A stretch of 64,000 bases of DNA, taken from contig MEFP01000019.1 in assembly GCA_001725155.1 (NCBI GenBank), positions 310,001 through 374,000 of the forward strand, written 5' to 3'. This stretch comes from Lysobacteraceae bacterium SCN 69-320. GTDB lineage: Bacteria; Pseudomonadota; Gammaproteobacteria; Xanthomonadales; Rhodanobacteraceae. This document shows positions 18,200-26,989 of the stretch, piece after piece. Every line of letters starts with the position of its first letter. Within the stretch, counting starts at the first letter, position 1. A program made the translations under genes and the position numbers. The notes beneath the pieces were generated by a model. That model saw only the letters and a list, made by a program, of their open reading frames with translations. It searched no databases and was not told where the DNA came from.

Positions 18200-21100
18200 T
18201 GCGCCGCCCGTTCCCGCTGCCTCCCGCCGCACCGCCGCGCGCGCACTGCCGCCGCGGTCGCACCCGCCTCGCTTCCGCCTGCCTGGCCGCGGCACTGGCC
18301 GCGGTGCTCGCGCCGCGCGACAGTCTTGCCGATTCGCGCCGCGCCGTTTCCGCCGCGGCGGCGACACCGGCGAGCGTGCGCGCCGCAATCGGCGATCCGC
18401 ATCGCCTGCTGTGGCGAGCCGGCAGCTACGACCCGGCCAGCGAACGCCTGGACCTGCGCGCGCAAACCGGCGTCGACGCGCTCAGCACGCGCTATGCGGT
18501 GATCCAGTTCGAACCCGCCGCCCTGCGCGAAGGACGCCGACAGCTGGAACAGGCCGGCCTGACCATCGTCGGCTATGTGCCCAACAACGCCTATCTCGTG
18601 CGACTCGGCGCGGTGCCGCTCGACGCGATCGCCGCCGATCCGGGCGTGCGCGCCGTGGACTATCTCGCAGCCGGACTGAAGATTGATCCGCGCCTGTGGC
18701 CGGAGCAGCGCGGCCGGCTGGCGGCACACGGCGACGCCGCCGGCAGCGACGTCGACATCGTCCTGCTGCGCGGTCACGCCGGCGAGTCGGCGCCGGCAAT
18801 CGCCGACGCCGTGCGCAAGGTCCTGCCCGACGCGCGCGTGCTCGCGGTCAGCCAGCGCCGCGACGCCGAGCCCGGTGTCCGCGTGGCCGTGGCGCGCGGG
18901 CGGCTCGACGCCCTGCTCGCGCAGGCCAGCCGGCTCGACGCGGTCGCCGCGGTGGAGCCGTGGATGCCGACCCTGCTCGACAATGCCGGCTCCGTGAGCA
19001 CGATCCAGGCCAACGCACCAGGCAGTTGCGCCGGTATCGGCACGATCTGCGGACCCGCGCCGATCTGGGCGCAGGGACTGCTCGGCAGCGGCCAGATCGT
19101 CGCCGTCTACGATTCGGGCACGACGCCCTGGTCGGCGGCGTTCACGACGCTGGACCGCGGCAGCGGTCCGTCGACGGCGATCACCTACGCCGACAATCCG
19201 CCGCCGCTGCCGCCGGCGACGGGCGCGCGCTATCCGGATCGCAAGATCGTCGCCTACTGGCTGCAGCCGGGCGACGCCACCGAGTACGACTACTACTCGC
19301 GCCACGGCACCCACGTCAGCGGCACGGTGCTCGGCGATCTGGCCGGCACGTTCAACGGCAACACCTATCTGGCGTCGACGCCGGAAGCGCCGAACCACGA
19401 GTCGGCGGACGGCATGGCGCCGAACGCGCAGCTGCTGATGCAGGATGCCGGAGGCCTGGATCTGAACGCGATCTTCGTCGCCGACCTGGCGGCGTCGCTG
19501 GAGCAGGCGCACGCCGGCGGCGCCCACATCCACAACGACTCCTGGAGCAGCGCCACGCGCGGCAACTATGTCGACCTCGACGCCGCCGCCGATCAGGTGA
19601 CCTGGGCGGCCGAGGACCTGCTCGTCGTCGTGGCGGCCGGCAACAACGGGCCGAACACGCTCACGACCGGCTCTCCGGGCAATGCCAAGAACGTGCTCAC
19701 GGTCGGTGCGCTCGGCCACGCCGGCAGCGTCGAGGTGCCCTGGTGGTCCAGTCGCGGCCCGGCCGCGGACGGACGGCTGAAACCCGACATCGCGGCGCCG
19801 GGCACGGACATCTGGTCGGCGTCGGCGACCTTGTACAGCAGCGTGCCGCGCTACAGCGCGCCGGCGCAGCTGAGCGGCACGTCGATGGCTGCCCCGACGA
19901 TCAGCGGCGCCGCAGCGCTGCTGCGGCAGTATTTCAGCGACGGTTTCTATCCGCGCGGCCGGCGCACGGCCGACGACGCGTACTCGCCGAGCGGCGCCGT
20001 GATGAAAGCAGTGCTGCTCAACGGCACGAATCCCGTCGCCGCGCCGGCCTGGCCGAACGCCGACTCGGGCTGGGGACGCGCCTGGCTCGACGGCAACCTG
20101 TGGTTCGCGCAGACCGCCTCCGGCGGCGACGACACGCGCCGGCTGCGCATCCTCGAGCGGCCCAACGCCGCGGGCCTGGCGACGGGCGAGACGCATGAAT
20201 ACGGAATCGCGAACCTCGGCGGCCGCGCCGAACTGCGCGCGACCCTGACCTGGTTCGATCCGCCGGCCACTCCCGGCGTCGCCGCGGCGCTCGTCAACGA
20301 CCTGGACCTCGAACTCGTCGCGCCGGATGGCCGCGTATATCGCGGCAATGCGCTGGCGGCCGGCGTCTCCGTGCCCGACGGCGCCGCGGACGATCTGAAT
20401 ACGGTCGAGCAGATAAGGCTGCCGTTGCCGCTGCCCGGCGCTTACCGGTTGCGGATTCGCGCCAGCGCCGTACCGGGCAACGGCGAGGACGGCAGCGACC
20501 GGCAGGGCTATGCGCTGGTCGTCTCGGGCGACTTCGCCCTGCCCGATCCGCCGCCCGCGCCGGCGCCGGTCGGACCGGCCGTCATCGGCAACGGCAGCGA
20601 CGGCATCGCGGTCGACTTCACCCCCCTGGCCGGCGCGCAGTCCTTCCAGCTGTATCGCGCCGACGGCAGTTGCGCCGATGCCGGGCGCGGCGATTTCCGC
20701 CTGGTCGCCCACGGCGCCCAGGCGCCGCTGCGCGACGCGACGACCCAGGGCGGCCGCCGCTATGCCTACCGCCTGCGCGCCGTGCGCGACGACGTGGAAG
20801 GCCCCGCCTCCGCCTGCGTCGAGGTGGTCTCGGCCGACGCCTGCACCTTGCGTCCGGCGGTAGTCAGGGATTCGCTGACGGCGCAGGCGCGCCACGCCAG
20901 CTGCAGCGTGGACCTGGCCTGGCGACCCGCGGCGGCAACCTGCAGCGCGGCGGCTCCGGCGCTGCGCTACCGCATCGAGCGCTCGAACGATCCACTGATG
21001 GCGGACGCGCACGTGCTCGCGCAGGACTTGAGCGCGACGGTCTACGTCGATACCGATGTCGTCGACGGAAAAGCCTATTACTACCGCTTCAGCGCGACCG

Positions 21101-21783
21101 ACAGCCTCGGCAACGTCTCGCCGTATTCGACCGTGACCGGCGCCACGACGAGCGGCGCGGCCGGTCCCGATCCGAGTGTTTTCCGCGACGACGCCGACAG
21201 GACGAGCTATCTGCTGTCCGGCAACGGCTGGGGCATCAGTTCGCTGGCCGCGGCCGACGGCCGCTACAGCTACCACACCGGCGGCCAGGCGGCGCAGTAC
21301 GGCGACCTGCAGTGCGCGACGATCGAGACGCCGCTGCTGAAACTGCCGGCACGCGCGCGACTGACGTTCTCGGCGCGGTACAACCTCGAATACGCCTGGG
21401 ACGGCGTGGTCACGGAAGTCTCCACCGACGGCGGCGCCAGCTGGAACGACCTGCCGCCGGTCGGCGGCTACCCGACGACCTTGCAGACCGGTCAGCTGCC
21501 GCCGATCAACGCCTGCGGATTCGCCGACGGCAAAGGCGTCTACAGCGGCGTGTCGACGACGATCGCCAACGCGGCGCCGGGCAACGACACCGCCGTCGCG
21601 GTGTTCAAGCCGTTCGCCGCCGACCTCGCCGCCTATGCCGGCGCCGACGTGAAAATCCGCTGGCGCCTGTCCTCGGATCCGGGCTACTCCTATTCCGGAT
21701 TCTTCCTGGACTCTGTGCGCATCGGCGATCCGGACCAGGTGTTCCGCAGCGATTTCGAGCGCTCCGCGCACGTCTGCCGCTGA
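18199..21783 (+). CDS. Secreted subtilisin-like serine protease (S8) with C-terminal FN3-like and tag regions
   Basis: The 1,194-residue protein has an Arg-rich signal peptide (1 to about 45), a propeptide-like region, and an S8 peptidase domain with Asp305 in VAVYDSGTT, His369 in RHGTHVSG and Ser562 in SGTSMAAP. A jelly-roll-like region, two FN3-like modules (about 780 to 980) and a CUB/MAM-like beta domain follow. The C-terminus DQVFRSDFERSAHVCR contains a variant of the tag that ends its upstream neighbour. The ATG at 18199 overlaps the previous stop codon, implying coupled translation and a shared job, perhaps processing or co-display. Substrate unknown. Confidence 0.9.
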   Translation: MRRPFPLPPAAPPRAHCRRGRTRLASACLAAALAAVLAPRDSLADSRRAVSAAAATPASVRAAIGDPHRLLWRAGSYDPASERLDLRAQTGVDALSTRYAVIQFEPAALREGRRQLEQAGLTIVGYVPNNAYLVRLGAVPLDAIAADPGVRAVDYLAAGLKIDPRLWPEQRGRLAAHGDAAGSDVDIVLLRGHAGESAPAIADAVRKVLPDARVLAVSQRRDAEPGVRVAVARGRLDALLAQASRLDAVAAVEPWMPTLLDNAGSVSTIQANAPGSCAGIGTICGPAPIWAQGLLGSGQIVAVYDSGTTPWSAAFTTLDRGSGPSTAITYADNPPPLPPATGARYPDRKIVAYWLQPGDATEYDYYSRHGTHVSGTVLGDLAGTFNGNTYLASTPEAPNHESADGMAPNAQLLMQDAGGLDLNAIFVADLAASLEQAHAGGAHIHNDSWSSATRGNYVDLDAAADQVTWAAEDLLVVVAAGNNGPNTLTTGSPGNAKNVLTVGALGHAGSVEVPWWSSRGPAADGRLKPDIAAPGTDIWSASATLYSSVPRYSAPAQLSGTSMAAPTISGAAALLRQYFSDGFYPRGRRTADDAYSPSGAVMKAVLLNGTNPVAAPAWPNADSGWGRAWLDGNLWFAQTASGGDDTRRLRILERPNAAGLATGETHEYGIANLGGRAELRATLTWFDPPATPGVAAALVNDLDLELVAPDGRVYRGNALAAGVSVPDGAADDLNTVEQIRLPLPLPGAYRLRIRASAVPGNGEDGSDRQGYALVVSGDFALPDPPPAPAPVGPAVIGNGSDGIAVDFTPLAGAQSFQLYRADGSCADAGRGDFRLVAHGAQAPLRDATTQGGRRYAYRLRAVRDDVEGPASACVEVVSADACTLRPAVVRDSLTAQARHASCSVDLAWRPAAATCSAAAPALRYRIERSNDPLMADAHVLAQDLSATVYVDTDVVDGKAYYYRFSATDSLGNVSPYSTVTGATTSGAAGPDPSVFRDDADRTSYLLSGNGWGISSLAAADGRYSYHTGGQAAQYGDLQCATIETPLLKLPARARLTFSARYNLEYAWDGVVTEVSTDGGASWNDLPPVGGYPTTLQTGQLPPINACGFADGKGVYSGVSTTIANAAPGNDTAVAVFKPFAADLAAYAGADVKIRWRLSSDPGYSYSGFFLDSVRIGDPDQVFRSDFERSAHVCR

Positions 21784-21929
21784 TCTGGCAGCGCAGCGAC
21801 CCGCGGGACCACGGCACAGACGCCGCGGTCCCGCGTCCCTGCGGCCGGGGCCGCCGTCCGGCACCGGCCGGGCTTGCGACGCCCGGCGCCGGCGCGCTCT
21901 ACTGCGCGGCCATGCCGACGGAGCAGGCC

Positions 21930-22370
21930 ATGCAACGACTACAGGGACGATACGCACTTCCGCTGCGCGGCTTCGCGGCGCTGCTGCTCATCGCCGCCGG
22001 CGGTGCGCCCGCGCCGGCTGCCGAAACCCGGCCGGCCGCCGCCGGGAGCACCGACGCACCGCCTACGGCCGCACTGTCGCAGACCGGGCAGATCGAACGT
22101 CTGCTCGGCGCCATTGCCGCGCTCGACGGCGCGCGCTTCCTGCGCAACGGCAAGGACTACTCGCCGGCCGACGCCGCCGCGCATCTGCGCCGCAAATGGC
22201 AGTCGGCCCGGCGCAGCGCGGCCGACGACGATGCGGCGCACTTCATCGACGCCCTCGCCTCCACCTCATCGGTCAGCGGCCTGCCCTATCGCATCCGCTT
22301 CGCCGACGGCCGCGAGACGACCGTGCGTGAATTTCTCCGCGACGAGCTCGCGCGCCTGCAGCCACCTTGA
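21930..22370 (+). CDS. DUF5329-like exported protein
   Basis: This 146-residue protein has a signal peptide (residues 1 to about 31, LPLRGFAALLLIAAGGAPAP) and a short helical domain with IERLLGAIAALDGARFLRNG, the pattern ADAAAHLRRKW and YRIRFADG near the end. These features match the DUF5329 family of small periplasmic proteins as I remember it; the function is not known. The ATG at 21930 has ACGGAG upstream; an in-frame ATG six codons earlier is also possible. It lies between the subtilase and the second winged-helix regulator, all on one strand. Confidence 0.7.
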   Translation: MQRLQGRYALPLRGFAALLLIAAGGAPAPAAETRPAAAGSTDAPPTAALSQTGQIERLLGAIAALDGARFLRNGKDYSPADAAAHLRRKWQSARRSAADDDAAHFIDALASTSSVSGLPYRIRFADGRETTVREFLRDELARLQPP

Positions 22371-22414
22371 GCGGCAGCCCGCCGCGCCACGGCTTGGCGG
22401 ATAATGTGCCGATC

Positions 22415-24880
22415 ATGCAGGCCCTGATCTATCGCGGCAGCGATTTCGAAATCCATACCGCGCGCCGCTCGCTGAACGTGAACGGCAGCGACATCGACTG
22501 CGAACCGCGCGTATTCGATCTCATCGTCTATCTGATCGAGCAGCGCGAACGCGCCGTCGACAAGCAGGAACTGATCACCCGGCTCTGGAACGGCCGGCCG
22601 GTCAGCGACGCGTCGCTGTCGCAGCTGGTCTACAAGGCGCGCAAGGCGCTGGCCGACGACGGCGCGACGCGTGCCTGCATCCAGACCATGCACGGCCGCG
22701 GCTTTCGCTGGGTGGCGGCAGTCACGGCTTCCGTGCCGGCCGAACCGTCGCCGACGGCTGCGGCCAATCCGGCCGAGCCGGCGGATGCCGCCGTCGAGCC
22801 GCCGTCGGTCGCGCCGCCGCCGGCCGCCGGCGCCACGGATGTTGCAGCGCCGGCGGAGTCCGCGGGTCCGCTGCCGGCCGCGGCTCCGCCGCCGACCGGC
22901 GCGGAGCCGCGAACGCACCGGCGTCCGCTGCTCTGGGCCGCCGCCATGCTGGTCCTGATCGCCGCGCTGGCCGGCCTCTGGCGCACCGTGCTGCAACCCG
23001 CCCCGGCCGCGCCGCCGCCGCGCGTGCTCGTACTGCCGGTCGAAGTTGCCGCCGGACTCGAAGATCTCGACTGGGCGCGCCTGGGCATGATGGGCCTGAT
23101 CGCCAACGCGCTGGAGATCGAGGCCGGACTCGCGACGGTCGAGCCGGCGACGGCACGCCGCCTGAATTCCACCGGGACGCCGTCGTCGGCGCAGCGCCGC
23201 GCCTGGCGCGAGGCCACCGGCGCGCGCTACTCGCTGTCGCTGCGGCTGAGTCGCGCCGGTCCGCTGCTGCAGCTCGATGCCGTGCTCGACGGCGCCGACG
23301 GCGAACGCCGGCGCAGCCTGTTCGGCGAGGAAGCCGGCCGCCTCGCGCTGGACATGAGCGGCGTGGTGCGCGACTGGCTGGACCGGCGTCCGCGCAGCAA
23401 CGCGCCGCCGCGCGACCTCGACGGCGAAGTCGCCTCGACCTTTGCGCTCGGCGTCGATGCCTACCTGCGCGGCAACCTCGACGCCGCACGCCACTACTTC
23501 ACGCTGTGTGTGGAGCGCAGCCCGGATTCGCTGCAGCCGCGCCTGCACCTGGCGATGATGGAGATGAAATATGCCGATGTGCAGCACGCGGCCGACCTCG
23601 TCAACGAGGTTCTCGCACGCGTGGACGTGCAGCGCCAGCCGCATTTCGCGCTCGATGCGCAGCGCGTGCTCGGCTACGTGGAATTGCAGCGCGGCCGGCT
23701 CGATGCCGCCCAGGCCGCCTTCGAGCGCGCGCGCGAACTGTTCCAGGCCGAATCGACGCCGGCACAGCGCGCCGGGGTCTTCGACGGCCTGGCCCAGCTC
23801 GCCTCGCGCAGCGGGCGCTTTGCCGAGGCAGCAGCCCATCTGCAGCAGTCGCTGAGCCTGAACACCGCCGCCGGCGACGCGGTCGGCCAGGCCACCGCCT
23901 GGAACAACATCGGCGTGCTCGAACGCATGCGCGGCCGCACCGCCGTCGCCGAAACCGCGCTGCTGCGCGCGCTGGCCATCGCCCGCGCGCATGACGTGCC
24001 GTGGCAGCAGTCGCTGACCATCGCCAATCTCGTCCAGCTGCGCGTGAGCCAGCGGCGCTACCGGGAAGCCCTGCGCCTCGGCGAAGCGGCGCTGACCCAG
24101 CTGCAGCCGCCGGCGCCGCGCGACGCGCGCGCCGAACGCGTGCTGCTGCACGAACTCGCCATCGCGCGCCTGCAGTTGGGACAGGCCGGCGTGGCGCACG
24201 GCTACGCGGCGCGCTCGCTGGCCCTGGCCGAGAGCGGCAACGATCCGGCCGGCACGGCGATGGCGCGCGTGGTACTGGCCCAGGCCGAGGTCGCGCTGGG
24301 CCAGCCCGAGGCGCTGGCGCTCTACCGGCAGGCGATAGACGACTGCGAAACCACCGGCCAGATTCCCCGCGCGGCCTATCACGTCGCCCGCCTTGCCGGC
24401 CTGCAGCGCCGCGCGGGCGACCTCGCCGGCCTGCACGATTCGGTGGCACTGGTCCAGCATCTGGCCGACCTGGCCAGGACCTCGGACCTGCGCGCCTATA
24501 CCGCCGCGGTGCAGGCGCAGCTGGACGCCGCCCAAGGACGCGGCGCCGAAGCCCTGCAGCACCTGCTCGACGCCCGCGGCGACGCGCTGCGCGCCGAAGA
24601 CCGCATCAGCGCGCAGAGCGCGGCGCTGGACTATGTGTCGCTCGCCATCGAGCTTCGGCGCTACGACGCGGCCGGCGCCCTGCTGGCCGAACTCGACGCG
24701 GACAACGATACCGAAGGCGACGGCCTCGCCCTGGCCGAGATGTGGCGCCGCGCCCGCGGCGACAACGCCGGCGCCGAGACCCTGCGCGCGCGGCGCGAAC
24801 AGCTCGACGAGGCCCTGCCGCCGCCGAACGCGACGGCGCTCGGGACCGACGTCGGCCGCGGCGGCCAGATCCCGCCCTGA
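22415..24880 (+). CDS. Membrane-anchored winged-helix regulator with TPR domain (CadC-like), paralogue 2
   Basis: The 821-residue protein has an N-terminal PhoB/ToxR-type winged helix (residues 1 to 105; EPRVFDLIVYLIEQRERAVD, KQELITRLWNG, MHGRGFRW), a Pro/Ala-rich linker, a membrane helix at about 170 to 193 (LLWAAAMLVLIAALAGLW) and a long TPR array covering about 340 to 790. The likely membrane topology puts the TPR part in the periplasm. The ATG at 22415 fits the start of the paralogues; a TTG overlapping the previous stop at 22367 is less likely. It lies 44 bp after the DUF5329 gene and just upstream of a tagged beta-helix protein. Confidence 0.85.
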   Translation: MQALIYRGSDFEIHTARRSLNVNGSDIDCEPRVFDLIVYLIEQRERAVDKQELITRLWNGRPVSDASLSQLVYKARKALADDGATRACIQTMHGRGFRWVAAVTASVPAEPSPTAAANPAEPADAAVEPPSVAPPPAAGATDVAAPAESAGPLPAAAPPPTGAEPRTHRRPLLWAAAMLVLIAALAGLWRTVLQPAPAAPPPRVLVLPVEVAAGLEDLDWARLGMMGLIANALEIEAGLATVEPATARRLNSTGTPSSAQRRAWREATGARYSLSLRLSRAGPLLQLDAVLDGADGERRRSLFGEEAGRLALDMSGVVRDWLDRRPRSNAPPRDLDGEVASTFALGVDAYLRGNLDAARHYFTLCVERSPDSLQPRLHLAMMEMKYADVQHAADLVNEVLARVDVQRQPHFALDAQRVLGYVELQRGRLDAAQAAFERARELFQAESTPAQRAGVFDGLAQLASRSGRFAEAAAHLQQSLSLNTAAGDAVGQATAWNNIGVLERMRGRTAVAETALLRALAIARAHDVPWQQSLTIANLVQLRVSQRRYREALRLGEAALTQLQPPAPRDARAERVLLHELAIARLQLGQAGVAHGYAARSLALAESGNDPAGTAMARVVLAQAEVALGQPEALALYRQAIDDCETTGQIPRAAYHVARLAGLQRRAGDLAGLHDSVALVQHLADLARTSDLRAYTAAVQAQLDAAQGRGAEALQHLLDARGDALRAEDRISAQSAALDYVSLAIELRRYDAAGALLAELDADNDTEGDGLALAEMWRRARGDNAGAETLRARREQLDEALPPPNATALGTDVGRGGQIPP

Positions 24881-25215
24881 CGAAACCGGACCGGGCGCTG
24901 CAGCGCAGCGCCCGTACGATGCCGGCCCGCCGGCGGCGGCCTGCCCAGGCCCCGACGAGATCCCGGATCGAGCCGTCCAACTCACCGCCCCGGCGGCCCG
25001 TTCCCGGCGCATCCGTCCCCCGCCGCGATGCCGGCGCAGGCCCGACACCCGCTATCGGAACGCTGAAATTCTCACGGGCAATCCCGGAAAATTCTTCGCA
25101 ACCCATTGAGCAGCCGGCGATAACGAATTCTTGAAAGCACCGTCAAGCCCTGTTCGGCCGGTGATGGATCTACTGGCCGAACCGCGCCGTGAGGCGCCTG
25201 CCCTGAGTCTCGTTC
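24881..25215. promoter_or_regulatory. Intergenic region before the beta-helix gene with three AATTCT motifs
   Basis: No gene seen. AATTCT occurs at 25067, 25090 and 25126 inside an AT-rich patch of an otherwise GC-rich region, which is notable in this genome. The patch is the probable promoter region of the beta-helix gene. I could not place convincing -35 and -10 boxes. Confidence 0.3.
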
Positions 25216-26679
25216 ATGTTTCTGCGTGCATCCCTGCTGGCCTGCGTCCTCGTCGCAGGCCCTTCCATGGCCGCCACCTATTCCGTCACCAGTGCCGCCG
25301 ACAACGGCCCCGGCACGCTGCGCCAGGCCATCAATACGGCCAACGCCAATCCCGGTGCGGACGTCATCAGCATCGACAACGCCGCTCCGATCGCCCTGAC
25401 GACCGGCACCCTGCTCGTCACCGACGACCTGACCGTGCGCAGCGGCGCCGGCGGCGTGCCGGTCGTGCTCAGCAACGCCACCCCGGCGCAGCCGGTAGCC
25501 GACTACGATCGCGGCCGCCTGTTCCTGCTGCGCGGCACTGTCGAACGCCAGCTCGTCGTGACCCTGCAGGATCTCGTGCTGAGCAACGGCAACACCCGTG
25601 GCACGGTCAACGACGACGGCATCGTCACCGACAACGGCGACGGCGGCGCGGTGCGCAGCGAATACGTCGACCTGACCCTCGCCGGCTGCACCTTTTCCGC
25701 CAACCATTCGGCCAACGACGGCGGCGCGCTGTGGCAGTACGACGGCAAGCTGGCCATCCGCGACAGCGTGTTCTCGAACAACATTTCCGATTTCCACGGC
25801 GGCGCCGCGCAGATAACCGGCGGCCGCATCCAGATGGACCGCGTACGCTTTTCCGGCAACAGCGCCGTATTCGGCGGCGCGCTCGCCACGACCGACACCG
25901 GCACGCAGCTGACCGTGCGGCAGGCCCATTTCAACGACAACCAGGCGCAGCACACCGGCGGCGCCGGCTATCTCGCACTGTCGTCGCTGGACATGGCGCA
26001 GACCACGATCAACGCGAACATCTCCGGGCAGCCGCAGGGTGCAGGCCTGTTCCTCGTCGCACCGATCGACGCACCGGGCACGCCGCTGCGCATCGCCAAC
26101 AGCACGTTCTCCGGCAACGGCACGCCGGCCAACATCGGCGCCAGCGCCGGCGCCGGCATCACGCTGTCCGGCGGCCGCCTGCAACTGCGCAACAGCACGA
26201 TCTACGGCAACCCGATGGCCAGCCCCGGCGGGCCGCCGCTGGTCGGCGGCGGCATCTTCGTGCGCAGCGGCGACAATCACCTGGACATGGAAAGCGTGCT
26301 GCTCGCCGCCAGCGACGTCGTGCGCGAAATCGACCTGGACGCCGCCGCCAACAGCATCCGCGCACGGCACAGCCTGATGCAGACGGTGCCGGCGCCCGGC
26401 ACGTTCAACGCCGGCGACAGCGAGAACCTGATCGCCAGCGACCCGCTACTGTCGCCGCTGGCGGCCAACGGCGGCTACACGCCGACCCATGCGATCGCGG
26501 CCAACAGTCCGGCGCGCGACCGCGGCGACAACATCTACCCGTTGCTGCCGACCGACCAGCGCGGCGTCGACGCCGCACTCGGCCGCACCTTCAACCGCTA
26601 CTACGACCGCCCCGACATCGGCGCCTTCGAGTACCTCGGCGAGGACACGATCTTCTACTGGGACGGCGAAGACCACTGA
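25216..26679 (+). CDS. Secreted right-handed beta-helix protein, choice-of-anchor Q type, with degenerate C-terminal tag
   Basis: The 487-residue product has a signal peptide (1 to 20, cleaved after SMA) and a parallel beta-helix with Asn/Gly-rich rungs and motifs such as DGGALWQYDG and NSTFSGNGT. The end carries the choice-of-anchor Q signature (NGGYTPTHAIAANSPARDRG, TDQRGVDAALGR, RPDIGAFEYLG) and then EDTIFYWDGEDH, which looks like a degenerate form of the D-x-I-F-x-x-G-F-E tag. Such proteins are surface or extracellular, often adhesin- or polysaccharide-lyase-like; no catalytic motif is visible. The start has only a weak Shine-Dalgarno sequence. Three hairpins follow the stop. Confidence 0.82.
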   Translation: MFLRASLLACVLVAGPSMAATYSVTSAADNGPGTLRQAINTANANPGADVISIDNAAPIALTTGTLLVTDDLTVRSGAGGVPVVLSNATPAQPVADYDRGRLFLLRGTVERQLVVTLQDLVLSNGNTRGTVNDDGIVTDNGDGGAVRSEYVDLTLAGCTFSANHSANDGGALWQYDGKLAIRDSVFSNNISDFHGGAAQITGGRIQMDRVRFSGNSAVFGGALATTDTGTQLTVRQAHFNDNQAQHTGGAGYLALSSLDMAQTTINANISGQPQGAGLFLVAPIDAPGTPLRIANSTFSGNGTPANIGASAGAGITLSGGRLQLRNSTIYGNPMASPGGPPLVGGGIFVRSGDNHLDMESVLLAASDVVREIDLDAAANSIRARHSLMQTVPAPGTFNAGDSENLIASDPLLSPLAANGGYTPTHAIAANSPARDRGDNIYPLLPTDQRGVDAALGRTFNRYYDRPDIGAFEYLGEDTIFYWDGEDH

Positions 26680-26689
26680 GTCACGGGAC

Positions 26690-26727
26690 GGCGCCGCAGC
26701 CCGGTCACGGCTACGGGCTGCGGCGCC
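26690..26727 (+). terminator. Hairpin 1 after the beta-helix gene
   Basis: A perfect 14-bp stem (GGCGCCGCAGCCCG) with a 10-base loop begins 11 bases after the stop codon, followed by GGTTTCTTCC. It is preceded by TCACGGGACGG, which recurs in front of hairpin 2. Confidence 0.7.
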
Positions 26728-26764
26728 GGTTTCTTCCGTCTCGCATCGTGCGGGTTTCACGGGA

Positions 26765-26813
26765 CGGTGCCGTGGTCCGATCACGCGAGAGCGGACTGCG
26801 GCACCGTTTTTTT
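26765..26813 (+). terminator. Hairpin 2 after the beta-helix gene, strong U-tract
   Basis: A 15-bp stem with two wobble pairs (CGGTGCCGTGGTCCG) is followed directly by TTTTTTTG, a strong intrinsic terminator. It lies 76 bp after hairpin 1 and shares the same preceding TCACGGGACGG, so the pair looks like a diverged tandem duplication. Confidence 0.85.
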
Positions 26814-26920
26814 GTTTCTGCTGGGCGTTCCGCCGCGGCCTGCTCCGGCCGCATCGTCCGCGGCGACGGAGCGTCGGGCACGACGCCCGCATCCGCCGGC
26901 CGCCGATGCGCCGCAACAAT

Positions 26921-26953
26921 GGAAACCCCGCACTTGTGCGGGGTTTCCTTTTT
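26921..26953 (+). terminator. Terminator GGAAACCCCGC hairpin
   Basis: GGAAACCCCGC-ACTTGT-GCGGGGTTTCC followed by TTTTTGC on the plus strand. It lies between convergent genes. The U-tract is only on the plus strand, so it backs up the two preceding terminators, and for the minus-strand subtilase it would act only as a 3' stability hairpin. The space between 26814 and 26920 holds nothing recognisable. Confidence 0.75.
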
Positions 26954-26989
26954 GCACGACGCCGCAGTGTGCAGCCGCGCCGCAGGGCA

